Shown here: piece after piece, positions 7,795 to 16,285 of the stretch | Layout: every line of letters begins with the position of its first letter | How positions within the stretch are numbered: the stretch's first letter is position 1 | NCBI RefSeq assembly: GCF_020515695.1 | Contig: NZ_JAIWJA010000010.1 | Coordinates: forward strand, 62,001-126,000 | DNA from: Pseudomonas sp. MWU16-30317 | Lineage (GTDB): Bacteria; Pseudomonadota; Gammaproteobacteria; Pseudomonadales; Pseudomonadaceae | DNA length: 64,000 bases | Reading direction: 5' to 3' | Position numbers and translations under genes: made by a program | Notes under the pieces: generated by a model | Told to the model about the DNA's origin: nothing | Seen by the model: only the letters and a program-made list of their open reading frames with translations | The model's database searches: none

Positions 7795-9126
7795 TTGGAT
7801 TGGCCTGAACTGCTTAACCGTGAACGCCTCGGCAAGGTCCTGCACAGCGCCGAGGAGCTGGGCCGCAGCCCTTTTCACAAGGACCACGACCGGATCATCT
7901 TCTCCGGTGCCTTCCGCCGCCTCGGGCGCAAGACCCAGGTGCATCCTGTCACCAGCAACGATCATATCCACACGCGTCTGACCCATTCACTGGAGGTCAG
8001 CTGCGTCGGCCGCTCGCTGGGCATGCGCGTGGGCGAAACCCTGCGCGACCGCCTGCCCCAGTGGTGCGACCCCAGCGACCTGGGCATGGTCGTGCAATCC
8101 GCCTGCCTGGCCCACGACATCGGCAACCCGCCTTTCGGCCACTCCGGCGAAGACGCCATCCGCAGCTGGTTCCATCAGGCGGCAGGCCGTGGCTGGCTCG
8201 ATGCGATGAGCCTCGCCGAACGTGCGGACTTCCTCAACTTCGAAGGCAACGCCCAAGGCTTTCGCGTGCTCACCCAGCTTGAGTACCACCAGTTCGATGG
8301 CGGCACCCGGCTCACCTACGCCACGCTGGGGACCTTTCTCAAGTACCCTTGGACGGCGCGCCATGCCGATTCGCTGGGCTACAAGAAGCACAAGTTCGGC
8401 TGTTACCAGAGCGAGCTGCCTTTGCTCGAGCAGATCACCCACAAACTCGGCCTGTCGCAGATCGAAGACCAACGCTGGGCGCGCCATCCGCTGGTGTACC
8501 TGATGGAGGCCGCCGACGACATCTGCTACGCACTGATCGACCTTGAAGATGGCCTGGAGATGGATCTGCTCGAATACGCGGAGGTCGAAGCGCTGCTGCT
8601 CGGGCTGGTGGGCGATGATCTTCCCGAGACTTACCGCCAACTGGGCCCAGGCGATTCTCGCCGACGCAAGCTGGCAATCTTGCGCGGCAAGGCCATCGAG
8701 CACCTGACCAACGCGGCAGCCAGGGCCTTCGTCGAGCAGCAGGAAGCCTTGCTGGCCGGCACCTTGCCGGGTGATCTGGTCGAGCACATGCACGGTCCGG
8801 CCAAACGCTGCGTGCTGAGCGCCAAGGACATGGCCCGCAAGAAGATCTTCCAGGACAAGCGCAAGACGCTGCATGAAATAGGCGCCTATACCACCCTGGA
8901 AATCCTCCTCAACGCCTTCTGCGGAGCGGCTCTGGAACAACACGACGGCGGTGCACCTTCGTTCAAGAGCCGGCGTATTCTGGACCTGCTGGGCAACAAT
9001 GCGCCGATTCCGGGAGTGCCATTACACACCTCGTTCATGCGGGTCATCGACTTTATTGCCGGCATGACCGACAGCTATGCCAGCGAGATGGCCCGGGAAA
9101 TGACCGGCCGCTCGAGCCCCGTATGA
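7795..9126 (+). CDS. dgt: Deoxyguanosinetriphosphate triphosphohydrolase-like protein
   Basis: An HD-superfamily dNTPase that cleaves dGTP (and in related subfamilies other dNTPs) to nucleoside and triphosphate. The 443-residue protein shows the family N-terminus KDHDRIIFSGAFRRLGRKTQVH, the first metal histidine in HTRLTHSLEV, and the HD pair in CLAHDIGNPPFGHSGE. A TTG start (then DWPELLNRE) with a nearby TGGAGTG ribosome-binding region fits the conserved N-terminus better than the upstream ATG, which would add ten unusual residues. It forms its own unit, followed by a palindromic terminator-like sequence. Confidence 0.9.
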   Translation: MDWPELLNRERLGKVLHSAEELGRSPFHKDHDRIIFSGAFRRLGRKTQVHPVTSNDHIHTRLTHSLEVSCVGRSLGMRVGETLRDRLPQWCDPSDLGMVVQSACLAHDIGNPPFGHSGEDAIRSWFHQAAGRGWLDAMSLAERADFLNFEGNAQGFRVLTQLEYHQFDGGTRLTYATLGTFLKYPWTARHADSLGYKKHKFGCYQSELPLLEQITHKLGLSQIEDQRWARHPLVYLMEAADDICYALIDLEDGLEMDLLEYAEVEALLLGLVGDDLPETYRQLGPGDSRRRKLAILRGKAIEHLTNAAARAFVEQQEALLAGTLPGDLVEHMHGPAKRCVLSAKDMARKKIFQDKRKTLHEIGAYTTLEILLNAFCGAALEQHDGGAPSFKSRRILDLLGNNAPIPGVPLHTSFMRVIDFIAGMTDSYASEMAREMTGRSSPV

Positions 9127-9132
9127 GCCCCC

Positions 9133-9156
9133 CCCTTGCGGCATCGACCGCAAGGG
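9133..9156. terminator. Terminator-like hairpin after dgt (no T-tract)
   Basis: cccttgcgg and ccgcaaggg form a perfect nine-base stem with a six-base loop beginning just after the dgt stop. No run of T follows, so it may be a 3' stabiliser or a Rho-assisted end. The remaining intergenic DNA up to the next gene is notably AT-rich (about 9240-9320) for this genome and contains a consensus-like TTGACA at 9238-9243, without a convincing partner -10 box. Confidence 0.45.
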
Positions 9157-9391
9157 GCGCTGATATCTCCCTGCTTGCACGCCCGCCGCGCCAAATCCGG
9201 CTCGGCACATAGACACAATCAGAATCAATCACCCCGATTGACAACACCCAAGATTATTGAATTTATATTTACCGCATACTTTTCCAGTAGGAATTTTCTT
9301 ATATAAGCACTACAACCACCTATCCATATGTGCCCCTCGCTACAACTGCGCTAATGTGCGAACACCATTCGTGCCCAGCCTGGAGCGCACT

Positions 9392-10018
9392 ATGCATTCG
9401 ATATTCATCGTTGACGACCATCCAGTCATTCGCTTCGGTATGCGCAAGGTACTGGAAGACGCCGGTTATCAAATAGCCGGCGAAACCGACAATGGTGCCG
9501 ATGCCATCCAGATGGTGCGCGAAACCAGTCCTGACCTGTTACTCCTCGATATCCAGATGCCGCGTCTCGACGGGCTGGAGCTACTAGCGCGCCTAAGAGC
9601 CATGAACCAGCCTGTGCGGACGCTGATATTGACGGTGCAACCGCCAGAGCACTTCACTCGACGTTGTATCGGCCAAGGCGCATCCGGATTTGTCAGCAAA
9701 AAGGAAGACCCAACCGAACTGCTGAGCGCAATCAAGGCGATATTGTCCGGCTATAACTACTTCCCCAGGGACGCCATGGCCGCCCCTGCCCGTTGCGCTG
9801 AACATTCAAAAGAAATGGGGTTATTCAAACTGGTCAATGATCGAGAGCTGATGGTGCTGCAACTGTACGCCCAAGGCCGTACCAATCACGAGATTGCCGA
9901 AAGTATGTTTTTAAGTAACAAAACGGTCAGCACCTATAAAAAACGCCTGATGCTAAAGTTGCAGATCGACTCGGCCATCGACCTTATCGAATTGGCCAAA
10001 CGTCATGGGCTGGTATGA
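9392..10018 (+). CDS. NarL/LuxR-type response regulator
   Basis: A 208-residue two-component response regulator. The receiver domain (residues 1-120) has the acidic pair VDDHP, the phospho-acceptor Asp53 in LLLLDIQMP, and the conserved lysine in VSKKEDP. The C-terminal LuxR-type helix-turn-helix (about 145-205) includes LYAQGRTNHEIAESMFLS and NKTVSTYKKRL. The domain order is that of EvgA/BvgA-like regulators. No histidine kinase is adjacent; the next gene encodes a membrane sensor-like protein without a kinase domain. The upstream region is AT-rich. The target genes are unknown. Confidence 0.9.
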   Translation: MHSIFIVDDHPVIRFGMRKVLEDAGYQIAGETDNGADAIQMVRETSPDLLLLDIQMPRLDGLELLARLRAMNQPVRTLILTVQPPEHFTRRCIGQGASGFVSKKEDPTELLSAIKAILSGYNYFPRDAMAAPARCAEHSKEMGLFKLVNDRELMVLQLYAQGRTNHEIAESMFLSNKTVSTYKKRLMLKLQIDSAIDLIELAKRHGLV

Positions 10019-10190
10019 AGGCATATGACCGCGCGGGGTTATCCAGCAATCGCGGCATTCAGTGCGTCAGGCTTGTCACAGCAGCATCAAATTGACATTA
10101 TCGCCAACCAGGACTGCCCGCCTGCCTTGCGCCCCCCTGAAAGCGGCACACACTGGCGCCAGCCGACGCATCCCTCAGGAGAGATTCTCG

Positions 10191-11978
10191 ATGCACTGGC
10201 CCACGCGACGCCGCTTTCCCTTGCACGTTCACATCAGCGCCATGTTGACCCTGATGCTGCTGTTGATTGGCACCCTGCTGGGCCTCTTCAACTATCGCCA
10301 AGCGTCGCAGATCATTCTCGGCAGTAGCCAGCAACTCTTTGCCCGGCTCGATCAGGATGTACGCCTCGACCTGCAAAACACCTATCAACCTATCCGCAAC
10401 GTGCTCAACCTGTTGGCCTTGGCCGATCCCGGCACCCACGCTCCGCTGGAGCAGCGCCTGAAGCTGCTGGCACCCTTCAACCAGGCGCTGACCGACAATC
10501 CGAATCTCACCTCGCTATTCATCGGCGACATCGACGGCAGCTTCTTCATGGTCCGGCCGTTACGCACCGATGCCCTTAAAACGCTGCTCAAGGCGCCGAA
10601 TGGTGCACAGTTGCAAATCTGGAGCGTCGAGCGTGACGCTCAAGGCATGGCGCATTCGCAGTCGCTGTTCTATGACAATCAGCTACAACTGATAACCCGC
10701 CAGCAAAATAGCAACGAACCCTACGATCCGCGCAAACGCCCTTGGTTCATGGATGCCAACAACCATGACGGCGCGATCACAACGGCTCCCTATGTGTTCT
10801 ACTCCGGCCATCAGGTGGGGACTACCTTGGCCAGGCGCAGCAGCGCCGGTACGGTAATTGCCGCAGACCTGACCCTGGCGCAACTGAGCGCCACGCTGAG
10901 CAAGCACAAAATCACCCCGAGCACCCAGGCCGTGCTCTATGACCCACAGGGCAATGCGGTCGCTTATCCCGACAGCAGCCAGCTAGTGGTCGAAGGCGGG
11001 ACTCCGCATCTGGCCAGGGTCGCCGATCTGTCACCGGTACTGGCCAAACTCCTGGCCCAGGGTGTGCCCGCCGACCAGCGCCTGACGGTCACGGGCCGCA
11101 CCTGGATTATCGCCCACAGTCTGCAGCCGGAAGGCGGCCCGGGAGGCTTGCAACTGGCGTTATTGATGCCCGAGGACGAACTGCTGGCGGACGCGTATCG
11201 GCTGCGGCGCAACGGCGCCCTGTTGACACTGACTGCGTTGCTGCTGTGCTTGCCATTCGGCTGGCTGGCGGCGCGCCTCATGGTACGACCGATGCGGGCG
11301 CTGGTGAAAGAGGCCGAAAGCGTAAGGCGCTTTGAATTCGAGCGTTGCCTGAGCCAGCCTTCGGCGGTGCTTGAGGTGGATGAACTGACCACCGCCATGC
11401 AGCGCATGAAAGGCACCCTAGGCGAATTCTTCAGCGTTGCCAGTCGCCTGTGCGCCGAACCGCAGTTCGCGCCGCTGTTGCAGCATCTGCTGGAAGAGAC
11501 CTTGATGGTCAGCCAAGCCCATGGCGGGCTGATTTATCAGATCGATGAGAGCGGCCCGCGACTGTCGGTCAGTGGCGTAATCATCCAGCAGCAGCGCCTG
11601 GCGCCATCGACATTGAATCTGCGCTCGCGCCTGGCTACCGACCTCGACGCTCCGGACTGGATGCGCCAGGCCTGCAGTGGCAGCACGGCCTTGGTGACCT
11701 CCCTGGGGTTCGAAAACGCCCAAGACCTGCAAGTCCTCATGAGCCGCCTGCAAAGCCCACGCGTACACTTGGTGGCGATCCCGTTGCGCAATCGTGGCCA
11801 ACAACTGGTGGGCCTGCTGGTGCTGCTGCACCGCGACACCGGCATGCTGACGGAAACGGACACCCTGGGCCCTGATCGCATTGCGTTCATTCGCGCAGTG
11901 ATCAGCACCGCGGCAGCTGGCATCGTCGGGCATGAACCGCAGCCATTGGCGGCATCCGTGGGGAAACTGGAGGTATGA
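10191..11978 (+). CDS. Membrane sensor protein: double-Cache periplasmic domain, HAMP, GAF-like region, no output domain seen
   Basis: A 595-residue protein. A first transmembrane helix lies near residues 20-40 (MLTLMLLLIGTLLGLF), followed by a periplasmic region to about residue 340 with Cache-type motifs (DPRKRPWFMDANNHDG, then ITTAPYVFYSGH). A second membrane helix spans about 343-365 and leads into a HAMP segment (RLMVRPMRALVKEAESV). The final 170 residues look like a GAF domain (LLEETLMVSQAHGGLIY, then LVAIPLRNRGQQLVGLLVLL). The protein stops there; related proteins usually continue into HD-GYP, cyclase or kinase domains. The chosen ATG follows CAGGAGAG. It may work with the neighbouring response regulator. 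Confidence 0.82.
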   Translation: MHWPTRRRFPLHVHISAMLTLMLLLIGTLLGLFNYRQASQIILGSSQQLFARLDQDVRLDLQNTYQPIRNVLNLLALADPGTHAPLEQRLKLLAPFNQALTDNPNLTSLFIGDIDGSFFMVRPLRTDALKTLLKAPNGAQLQIWSVERDAQGMAHSQSLFYDNQLQLITRQQNSNEPYDPRKRPWFMDANNHDGAITTAPYVFYSGHQVGTTLARRSSAGTVIAADLTLAQLSATLSKHKITPSTQAVLYDPQGNAVAYPDSSQLVVEGGTPHLARVADLSPVLAKLLAQGVPADQRLTVTGRTWIIAHSLQPEGGPGGLQLALLMPEDELLADAYRLRRNGALLTLTALLLCLPFGWLAARLMVRPMRALVKEAESVRRFEFERCLSQPSAVLEVDELTTAMQRMKGTLGEFFSVASRLCAEPQFAPLLQHLLEETLMVSQAHGGLIYQIDESGPRLSVSGVIIQQQRLAPSTLNLRSRLATDLDAPDWMRQACSGSTALVTSLGFENAQDLQVLMSRLQSPRVHLVAIPLRNRGQQLVGLLVLLHRDTGMLTETDTLGPDRIAFIRAVISTAAAGIVGHEPQPLAASVGKLEV

Positions 11979-12075
11979 AACACCCTTGGTGACTCGGGTA
12001 AAAGCAGGCGGTGGCGAACGCTGACCGCGCGGGCCTATCTACATCGATATCTGGAACGGCAAAGCGAATGAATGA

Positions 12076-12106
12076 CCGGCGGACCACCCGCAAGGGCGTC
12101 CGCCGG
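12076..12106. terminator. Hairpin between two convergent genes
   Basis: ccggcggac and gtccgccgg form a perfect nine-base stem around a 13-base loop, between the sensor gene and the oppositely oriented yggL. It has no T-tract, so assignment as a shared terminator is tentative. Confidence 0.4.
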
Positions 12107-12114
12107 CCAGGGCA

Positions 12115-12459
12115 TCAGGCAACCGGATTGATCGGCTTTTCTGGATACCAGACATCCAGCAACGGGCTGACTTCAACGCTGGTCAGTTCGCTACGCGCCT
12201 TGAGCCAGGCTTCGACAGTGGCACGTTGCTCTTCGCTGACCGAGCCGCGCTTCTCGAGGCAAACCAGACCGAAGTCATCGCCGCCGACATAGCCAAGGCC
12301 ATTGGCCTCCATGGCGTCTTTCAGGAACGCTTCGAGGAATGCATCGATTGCCTCTTCAGCCAGCCCTTCCTTGAACTCGAGGTTCAGCTCGAAACCCAGC
12401 TCCTGGAATTCATCGACGCAGAGTTTTTTGCGCAGACGTTGGGAACGATTAGTGGCCAT
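12115..12459 (-). CDS. yggL: YggL-family (DUF469) ribosome-associated protein
   Basis: A 114-residue acidic protein. The N-terminus RSQRLRKKLCVDEFQELGF and the central FVGGDDFG-like segment (here YVGGDDFGLVC) are typical of the YggL family, reported to bind 50S ribosomal subunits. The length matches the family. It is a single gene on the minus strand between two plus-strand units. Confidence 0.85.
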   Translation of the reverse strand: MATNRSQRLRKKLCVDEFQELGFELNLEFKEGLAEEAIDAFLEAFLKDAMEANGLGYVGGDDFGLVCLEKRGSVSEEQRATVEAWLKARSELTSVEVSPLLDVWYPEKPINPVA

Positions 12460-12650
12460 GAATACAATCCTCTTGAGTAATAACGCGCGGCACTTTAGCA
12501 GTTTATGCCGAAGATTGCCGAACCTTCGTTGCCCTGCCCTCGCTACGGGCGACCACGCAGGGCATAATGCCCCCGCACATTTTTGGAACGAGGGCCTTCA
12601 TCTTTCTTCGCCCTCGACTTTTCACCTCTTCATGCAGAGTCTTAGTGCAG

Positions 12651-14114
12651 ATGATCAAATCTTTACGTCCATTGTTGCTGGCCGGCTTTCTGCTGCCGCT
12701 GACGTTCTCCCTCTCCGCCGCCCCGCTCAACACCACCCTGCCGCCCAAGGTTCAGCAGGCGCTGCGGGCCGCCAAACTGGACGACAATGCCCTGTCGCTG
12801 GTCATGGTGCCCTTGAGCGGCCCCGGCACGCCAACGGTGTTCAACGCCGACGTGTCGGTCAATCCGGCGTCGACCATGAAACTGGTGACCACCTATGCAG
12901 CGCTGGAACTGCTGGGCCCCAACTACCAGTGGAAAACCGAGTTCTACACCGACGGTAAACTCGACAGCGGCATCCTCAACGGCAATCTTTACCTCAAGGG
13001 CGGCGGCGATCCGAAGCTCAACCTGGAAAAACTCTGGCTGCTGATGCGCGATCTGCGCAATAACGGCGTGCGGCAGATCACCGGCGACCTCGTGCTCGAT
13101 CGCAGCTACTTCATCCAGCCGCAGTTGCCGGACTTCAACGACGATGGCGGCGACGACAACAAGCCGTTCCTGGTCAAGCCCGACGCGCTGATGATCAACC
13201 TCAAGGCCATGCGTTTCATCGCCCGCAACGACGCGGGCAAGGTCAGCGTATCGGTTGAGCCACCGATCGCCACCATTCATATCGACAATCAGGTCAAGGC
13301 CATCCCGGGCAGCAAATGCGGCGCCGATGTGCGCTACAACCTCGTGCCTCAGGCCGATGGCATATCGGTGGTGGTGAGCGGACAGTTGGCTGAAGGCTGC
13401 AGCTCGCAGACTTATCTGTCGCTGCTCGATCATCCTGAATACGCCGCCGGAGCGGTTCGCGCCATCTGGAACGAGCTCGGTGGCAGCATCCAGGGCCACG
13501 ACCGCCAGGGTGAAGTACCGAAGACCGCCACATTGCTGGCCCGAGCGTTCTCCCCGGATCTGGCGGAGATCATTCGCGACATCAACAAATACAGCAACAA
13601 CACCATGGCCCAGCAGCTGTTCCTGAGCATTGGCGCGCAGTATCGCAGCGACGCCGACGGCGATGATGCCAAGGCAGCTCAGCGGATGATTCGCCAATGG
13701 CTGGCGAAAAAAGGCATCACCGCTTCCCACCTGGTCATGGAAAACGGCTCCGGGCTATCCCGTGACGAACGGGTCAGCGCCCGGGAAATGGCGATGATGC
13801 TGCAGTCGGCATGGCAAAGCCCCTACCAGGCCGAGTTCATGAGCTCGATGCCGCTGGTGGGCATGGACGGCACCATGCGCAAGCGCCTCAAGACTACGGC
13901 CATGGCCGGCGAAGGCCATATCAAGACGGGCACCTTGAACACCGTTCGCGCGATCTCCGGCTTTAGCCGCGACGATAACGGCACGACGTGGGCGGTCGTG
14001 GCCATCCTCAATGACCCCAAGCCGTGGGGCACGTCGTCGGTGCTCGACCAGGTGCTGCTGGACTTGTATCGCCAGCCCGCGAGCAACACATCGTCGATCT
14101 CGCTGCAGAACTGA
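12651..14114 (+). CDS. dacB: D-alanyl-D-alanine carboxypeptidase/endopeptidase PBP4
   Basis: DacB is a periplasmic class C low-molecular-mass penicillin-binding protein that trims or cleaves peptidoglycan cross-links. The 487-residue product has a signal peptide (MIKSLRPLLLAGFLLPLTF, cleaved near SLSAAP). All three active-site motifs are seen: S74-x-x-K77 in NPASTMK, SxN in YSNNTMAQQ near residue 315, and KTG in GHIKTGTLN near residue 425. The large insertion between the first two motifs (domains II and III) is present. The ATG chosen starts the signal peptide. In Pseudomonas, loss of DacB can derepress ampC, so the gene may affect beta-lactam response. Confidence 0.93.
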   Translation: MIKSLRPLLLAGFLLPLTFSLSAAPLNTTLPPKVQQALRAAKLDDNALSLVMVPLSGPGTPTVFNADVSVNPASTMKLVTTYAALELLGPNYQWKTEFYTDGKLDSGILNGNLYLKGGGDPKLNLEKLWLLMRDLRNNGVRQITGDLVLDRSYFIQPQLPDFNDDGGDDNKPFLVKPDALMINLKAMRFIARNDAGKVSVSVEPPIATIHIDNQVKAIPGSKCGADVRYNLVPQADGISVVVSGQLAEGCSSQTYLSLLDHPEYAAGAVRAIWNELGGSIQGHDRQGEVPKTATLLARAFSPDLAEIIRDINKYSNNTMAQQLFLSIGAQYRSDADGDDAKAAQRMIRQWLAKKGITASHLVMENGSGLSRDERVSAREMAMMLQSAWQSPYQAEFMSSMPLVGMDGTMRKRLKTTAMAGEGHIKTGTLNTVRAISGFSRDDNGTTWAVVAILNDPKPWGTSSVLDQVLLDLYRQPASNTSSISLQN

Positions 14115-14120
14115 TCGCCC

Positions 14121-16076
14121 TCAGGGCAACTGCGCCTGGACGCGATCGCGTCCAGCCTGCTTGGCCGCATAGACGCCAGAGTCGGCGCGCAGCAGCAAGG
14201 TGTCGGCCCCCTCCCCGCGGCGCCAGCTGGCGATACCGAAGCTCGCGGTTACCACGCCGACGCCATCGGTAGGCGCTGCGCGCAATCCTTGCCACAGTTC
14301 CAGCGCCAGCGCATAGGCCTGATCGCTGCTGCTGCCCGGGCACAGCACCATGAACTCCTCGCCCCCCAACCGGCAGAACACATCGCCGCGACGCAGGCGC
14401 TGGGCGATGCGCTGGCACAGCGACTGCAGCGCCCGATCGCCCTCGGCGTGTCCGTATTGATCGTTGATCAGCTTGAAGTGATCTATGTCCAGCATGATCA
14501 CCGACAGCTCGGTGCCGTCACGCTCGGCGCGGCTGAGCTCGGATTTGAGCCGTTCCTGGAAATACCGGCGGTTATAGATACCGGTCAGCGCGTCGGTAAT
14601 CGACAGCGCCTGCAGCTCTTCCTCCACCCGCTTGAGATCGGAAATATCAGTGAAGTAGCCGTGCCAGAGCGTTCCGCCATCGTCCAGTCGCTCAGGTGTC
14701 GCCTCGCCACGAACCCAGCGCAGGCCCGCCCGCGGAACGACGACACGAAACTCTTCGCGCCAGCGACTCAGGTGCTCGCGGGACCAGTTGATGGATTTGT
14801 TGACCTGATCGAGATCATCCGGGTGCAAGCGCTCCAGCATCCGGCGCGTATCGAGTACCAGGTCTTGAGTGGACAGCTCGAAAATATCCAGCAGCCCCTT
14901 GCTGGCGTAGGTGAAGCGCTCGGTGTCATTGGCGGTCTTCAGATACTGATAAATCCCGCCGGGTACTTCGGCGCTGAGTTTTTGCAAGAGCCGATCGCGT
15001 TCCTGCAATTGAATCGTGCGCTCGTGCACCAACGCCAGCGCGCGCTGACGCTGACTGATCAAGCTGTACAGCAAGGTGCTGAGCAACACGCTGAGCAAGC
15101 TGCCCAGCAGCAGCACGGTCAGCTGTGCGTTGGAGCGGTTGGCGTGAGCGAAGACATTACTGGGCCGCAACATGATTTCGTAGGAGCGATCCCCCAAGGT
15201 CATGAAATGGATGGCCGACAGATTCAACTCGGTCGCGGCGACAGGTGATTGAAACAACAGCGCATCGGTCGTCTGCGCGGCCAGATCGCGAATACGGACC
15301 TGCAGATTGTCGTCCGCCGGGGTCGGCAGGCCGTCCGTCATCAGCAACGGCACACTGATGATAGCGCTGACAAAACCCGGAACTGGCCGCGCCAGCAATG
15401 GATCGCCTCGACTAGGGCCGGTGACCGGCGCAACCATCAACATGCCGTGGCTGTCCTCCTCCCTCAACCCCACCAGCACCACGGGCGGGGACAGGGCAAA
15501 ACTGCCGATGGCCTGGGCGCGCTCGAAGGTCTGACGCCGCGGTTCGTTGGTGAGCATGTCATAGCCCAGAGGCACATCCGCTTGCACTTTGCTCTGGGTG
15601 AAGAACACCGGGAGGTATTCGTCCCGCCGTGCGGCGGGCACCAGCTGCCCGTTGCCTGCCAGATCGCGAATGCTGAAGCTGGCGATACCTTCGGCCCGCG
15701 CGTCGCGCTCGAAGGCCTCACGCTCACTGCGGGCAACGCGCGGCGCCCAGCTGTAGGCCAGGGTGCGGCCCAGCAGGGGTTTGACGTAACCGTTGAATTC
15801 ATCCCGGCTGACCGCCTGGGAATAGACGATAAAGCGGCGCACCCCATCGAGGCGCTGGACCTGATCGGTAAAGCGCTCTTCGATACGCGTGAAGCGCTCG
15901 CCCGCGAGCAATTCGAAGCGCTGACGCAGCTGGCGCTGGAAGCTGTCGTAGCTCGACCAGGCGATCAGCCCGGTGCTGACGAGGCCGCCGGTACACACCA
16001 CTACGGCCACCAGCCACGCAGCCGCATCCACGCTGATAAAGCCGAGAATTCTGGGGCGCGCGCCAGTCTGTGACAT
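14121..16076 (-). CDS. Membrane diguanylate cyclase (CHASE-PAS-GGDEF)
   Basis: This 651-residue protein would make c-di-GMP from GTP. It has a transmembrane helix near residues 20-42, a periplasmic CHASE-like domain (to about 310) including LGYDMLTNEPRRQTFERA, a second membrane helix (LTVLLLGSLLSVLLSTLLYS), a PAS domain with a PAC-like end (WHGYFTDISDLKRVEEEL) and a C-terminal GGDEF domain. The active-site motif is GGEEF near residue 571, and an inhibitory-site RxxD (RRGD) lies five residues before it, so product feedback is expected. The ATG giving MSQTGARP was chosen over an upstream TTG. It is convergent with dacB. Confidence 0.93.
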   Translation of the reverse strand: MSQTGARPRILGFISVDAAAWLVAVVVCTGGLVSTGLIAWSSYDSFQRQLRQRFELLAGERFTRIEERFTDQVQRLDGVRRFIVYSQAVSRDEFNGYVKPLLGRTLAYSWAPRVARSEREAFERDARAEGIASFSIRDLAGNGQLVPAARRDEYLPVFFTQSKVQADVPLGYDMLTNEPRRQTFERAQAIGSFALSPPVVLVGLREEDSHGMLMVAPVTGPSRGDPLLARPVPGFVSAIISVPLLMTDGLPTPADDNLQVRIRDLAAQTTDALLFQSPVAATELNLSAIHFMTLGDRSYEIMLRPSNVFAHANRSNAQLTVLLLGSLLSVLLSTLLYSLISQRQRALALVHERTIQLQERDRLLQKLSAEVPGGIYQYLKTANDTERFTYASKGLLDIFELSTQDLVLDTRRMLERLHPDDLDQVNKSINWSREHLSRWREEFRVVVPRAGLRWVRGEATPERLDDGGTLWHGYFTDISDLKRVEEELQALSITDALTGIYNRRYFQERLKSELSRAERDGTELSVIMLDIDHFKLINDQYGHAEGDRALQSLCQRIAQRLRRGDVFCRLGGEEFMVLCPGSSSDQAYALALELWQGLRAAPTDGVGVVTASFGIASWRRGEGADTLLLRADSGVYAAKQAGRDRVQAQLP

Positions 16077-16285
16077 AGGCAGGACTCGGTACGCCAGCAA
16101 AGCAAAGCGTTCGCATGGCTTGAACCGAGTTATAGCGATATGCCACTACTTTGACTAGTGGCTTATCATCTCATTTCATCTGCGCCCTGGCCGCAGACGG
16201 TGGATTTATCCAACTTTGCGACGGACTGCACGCTAACGGGGCGAAGCAGTCCGTGTCGGTGGGGCCGCCACCAGCCGAGCACGCA

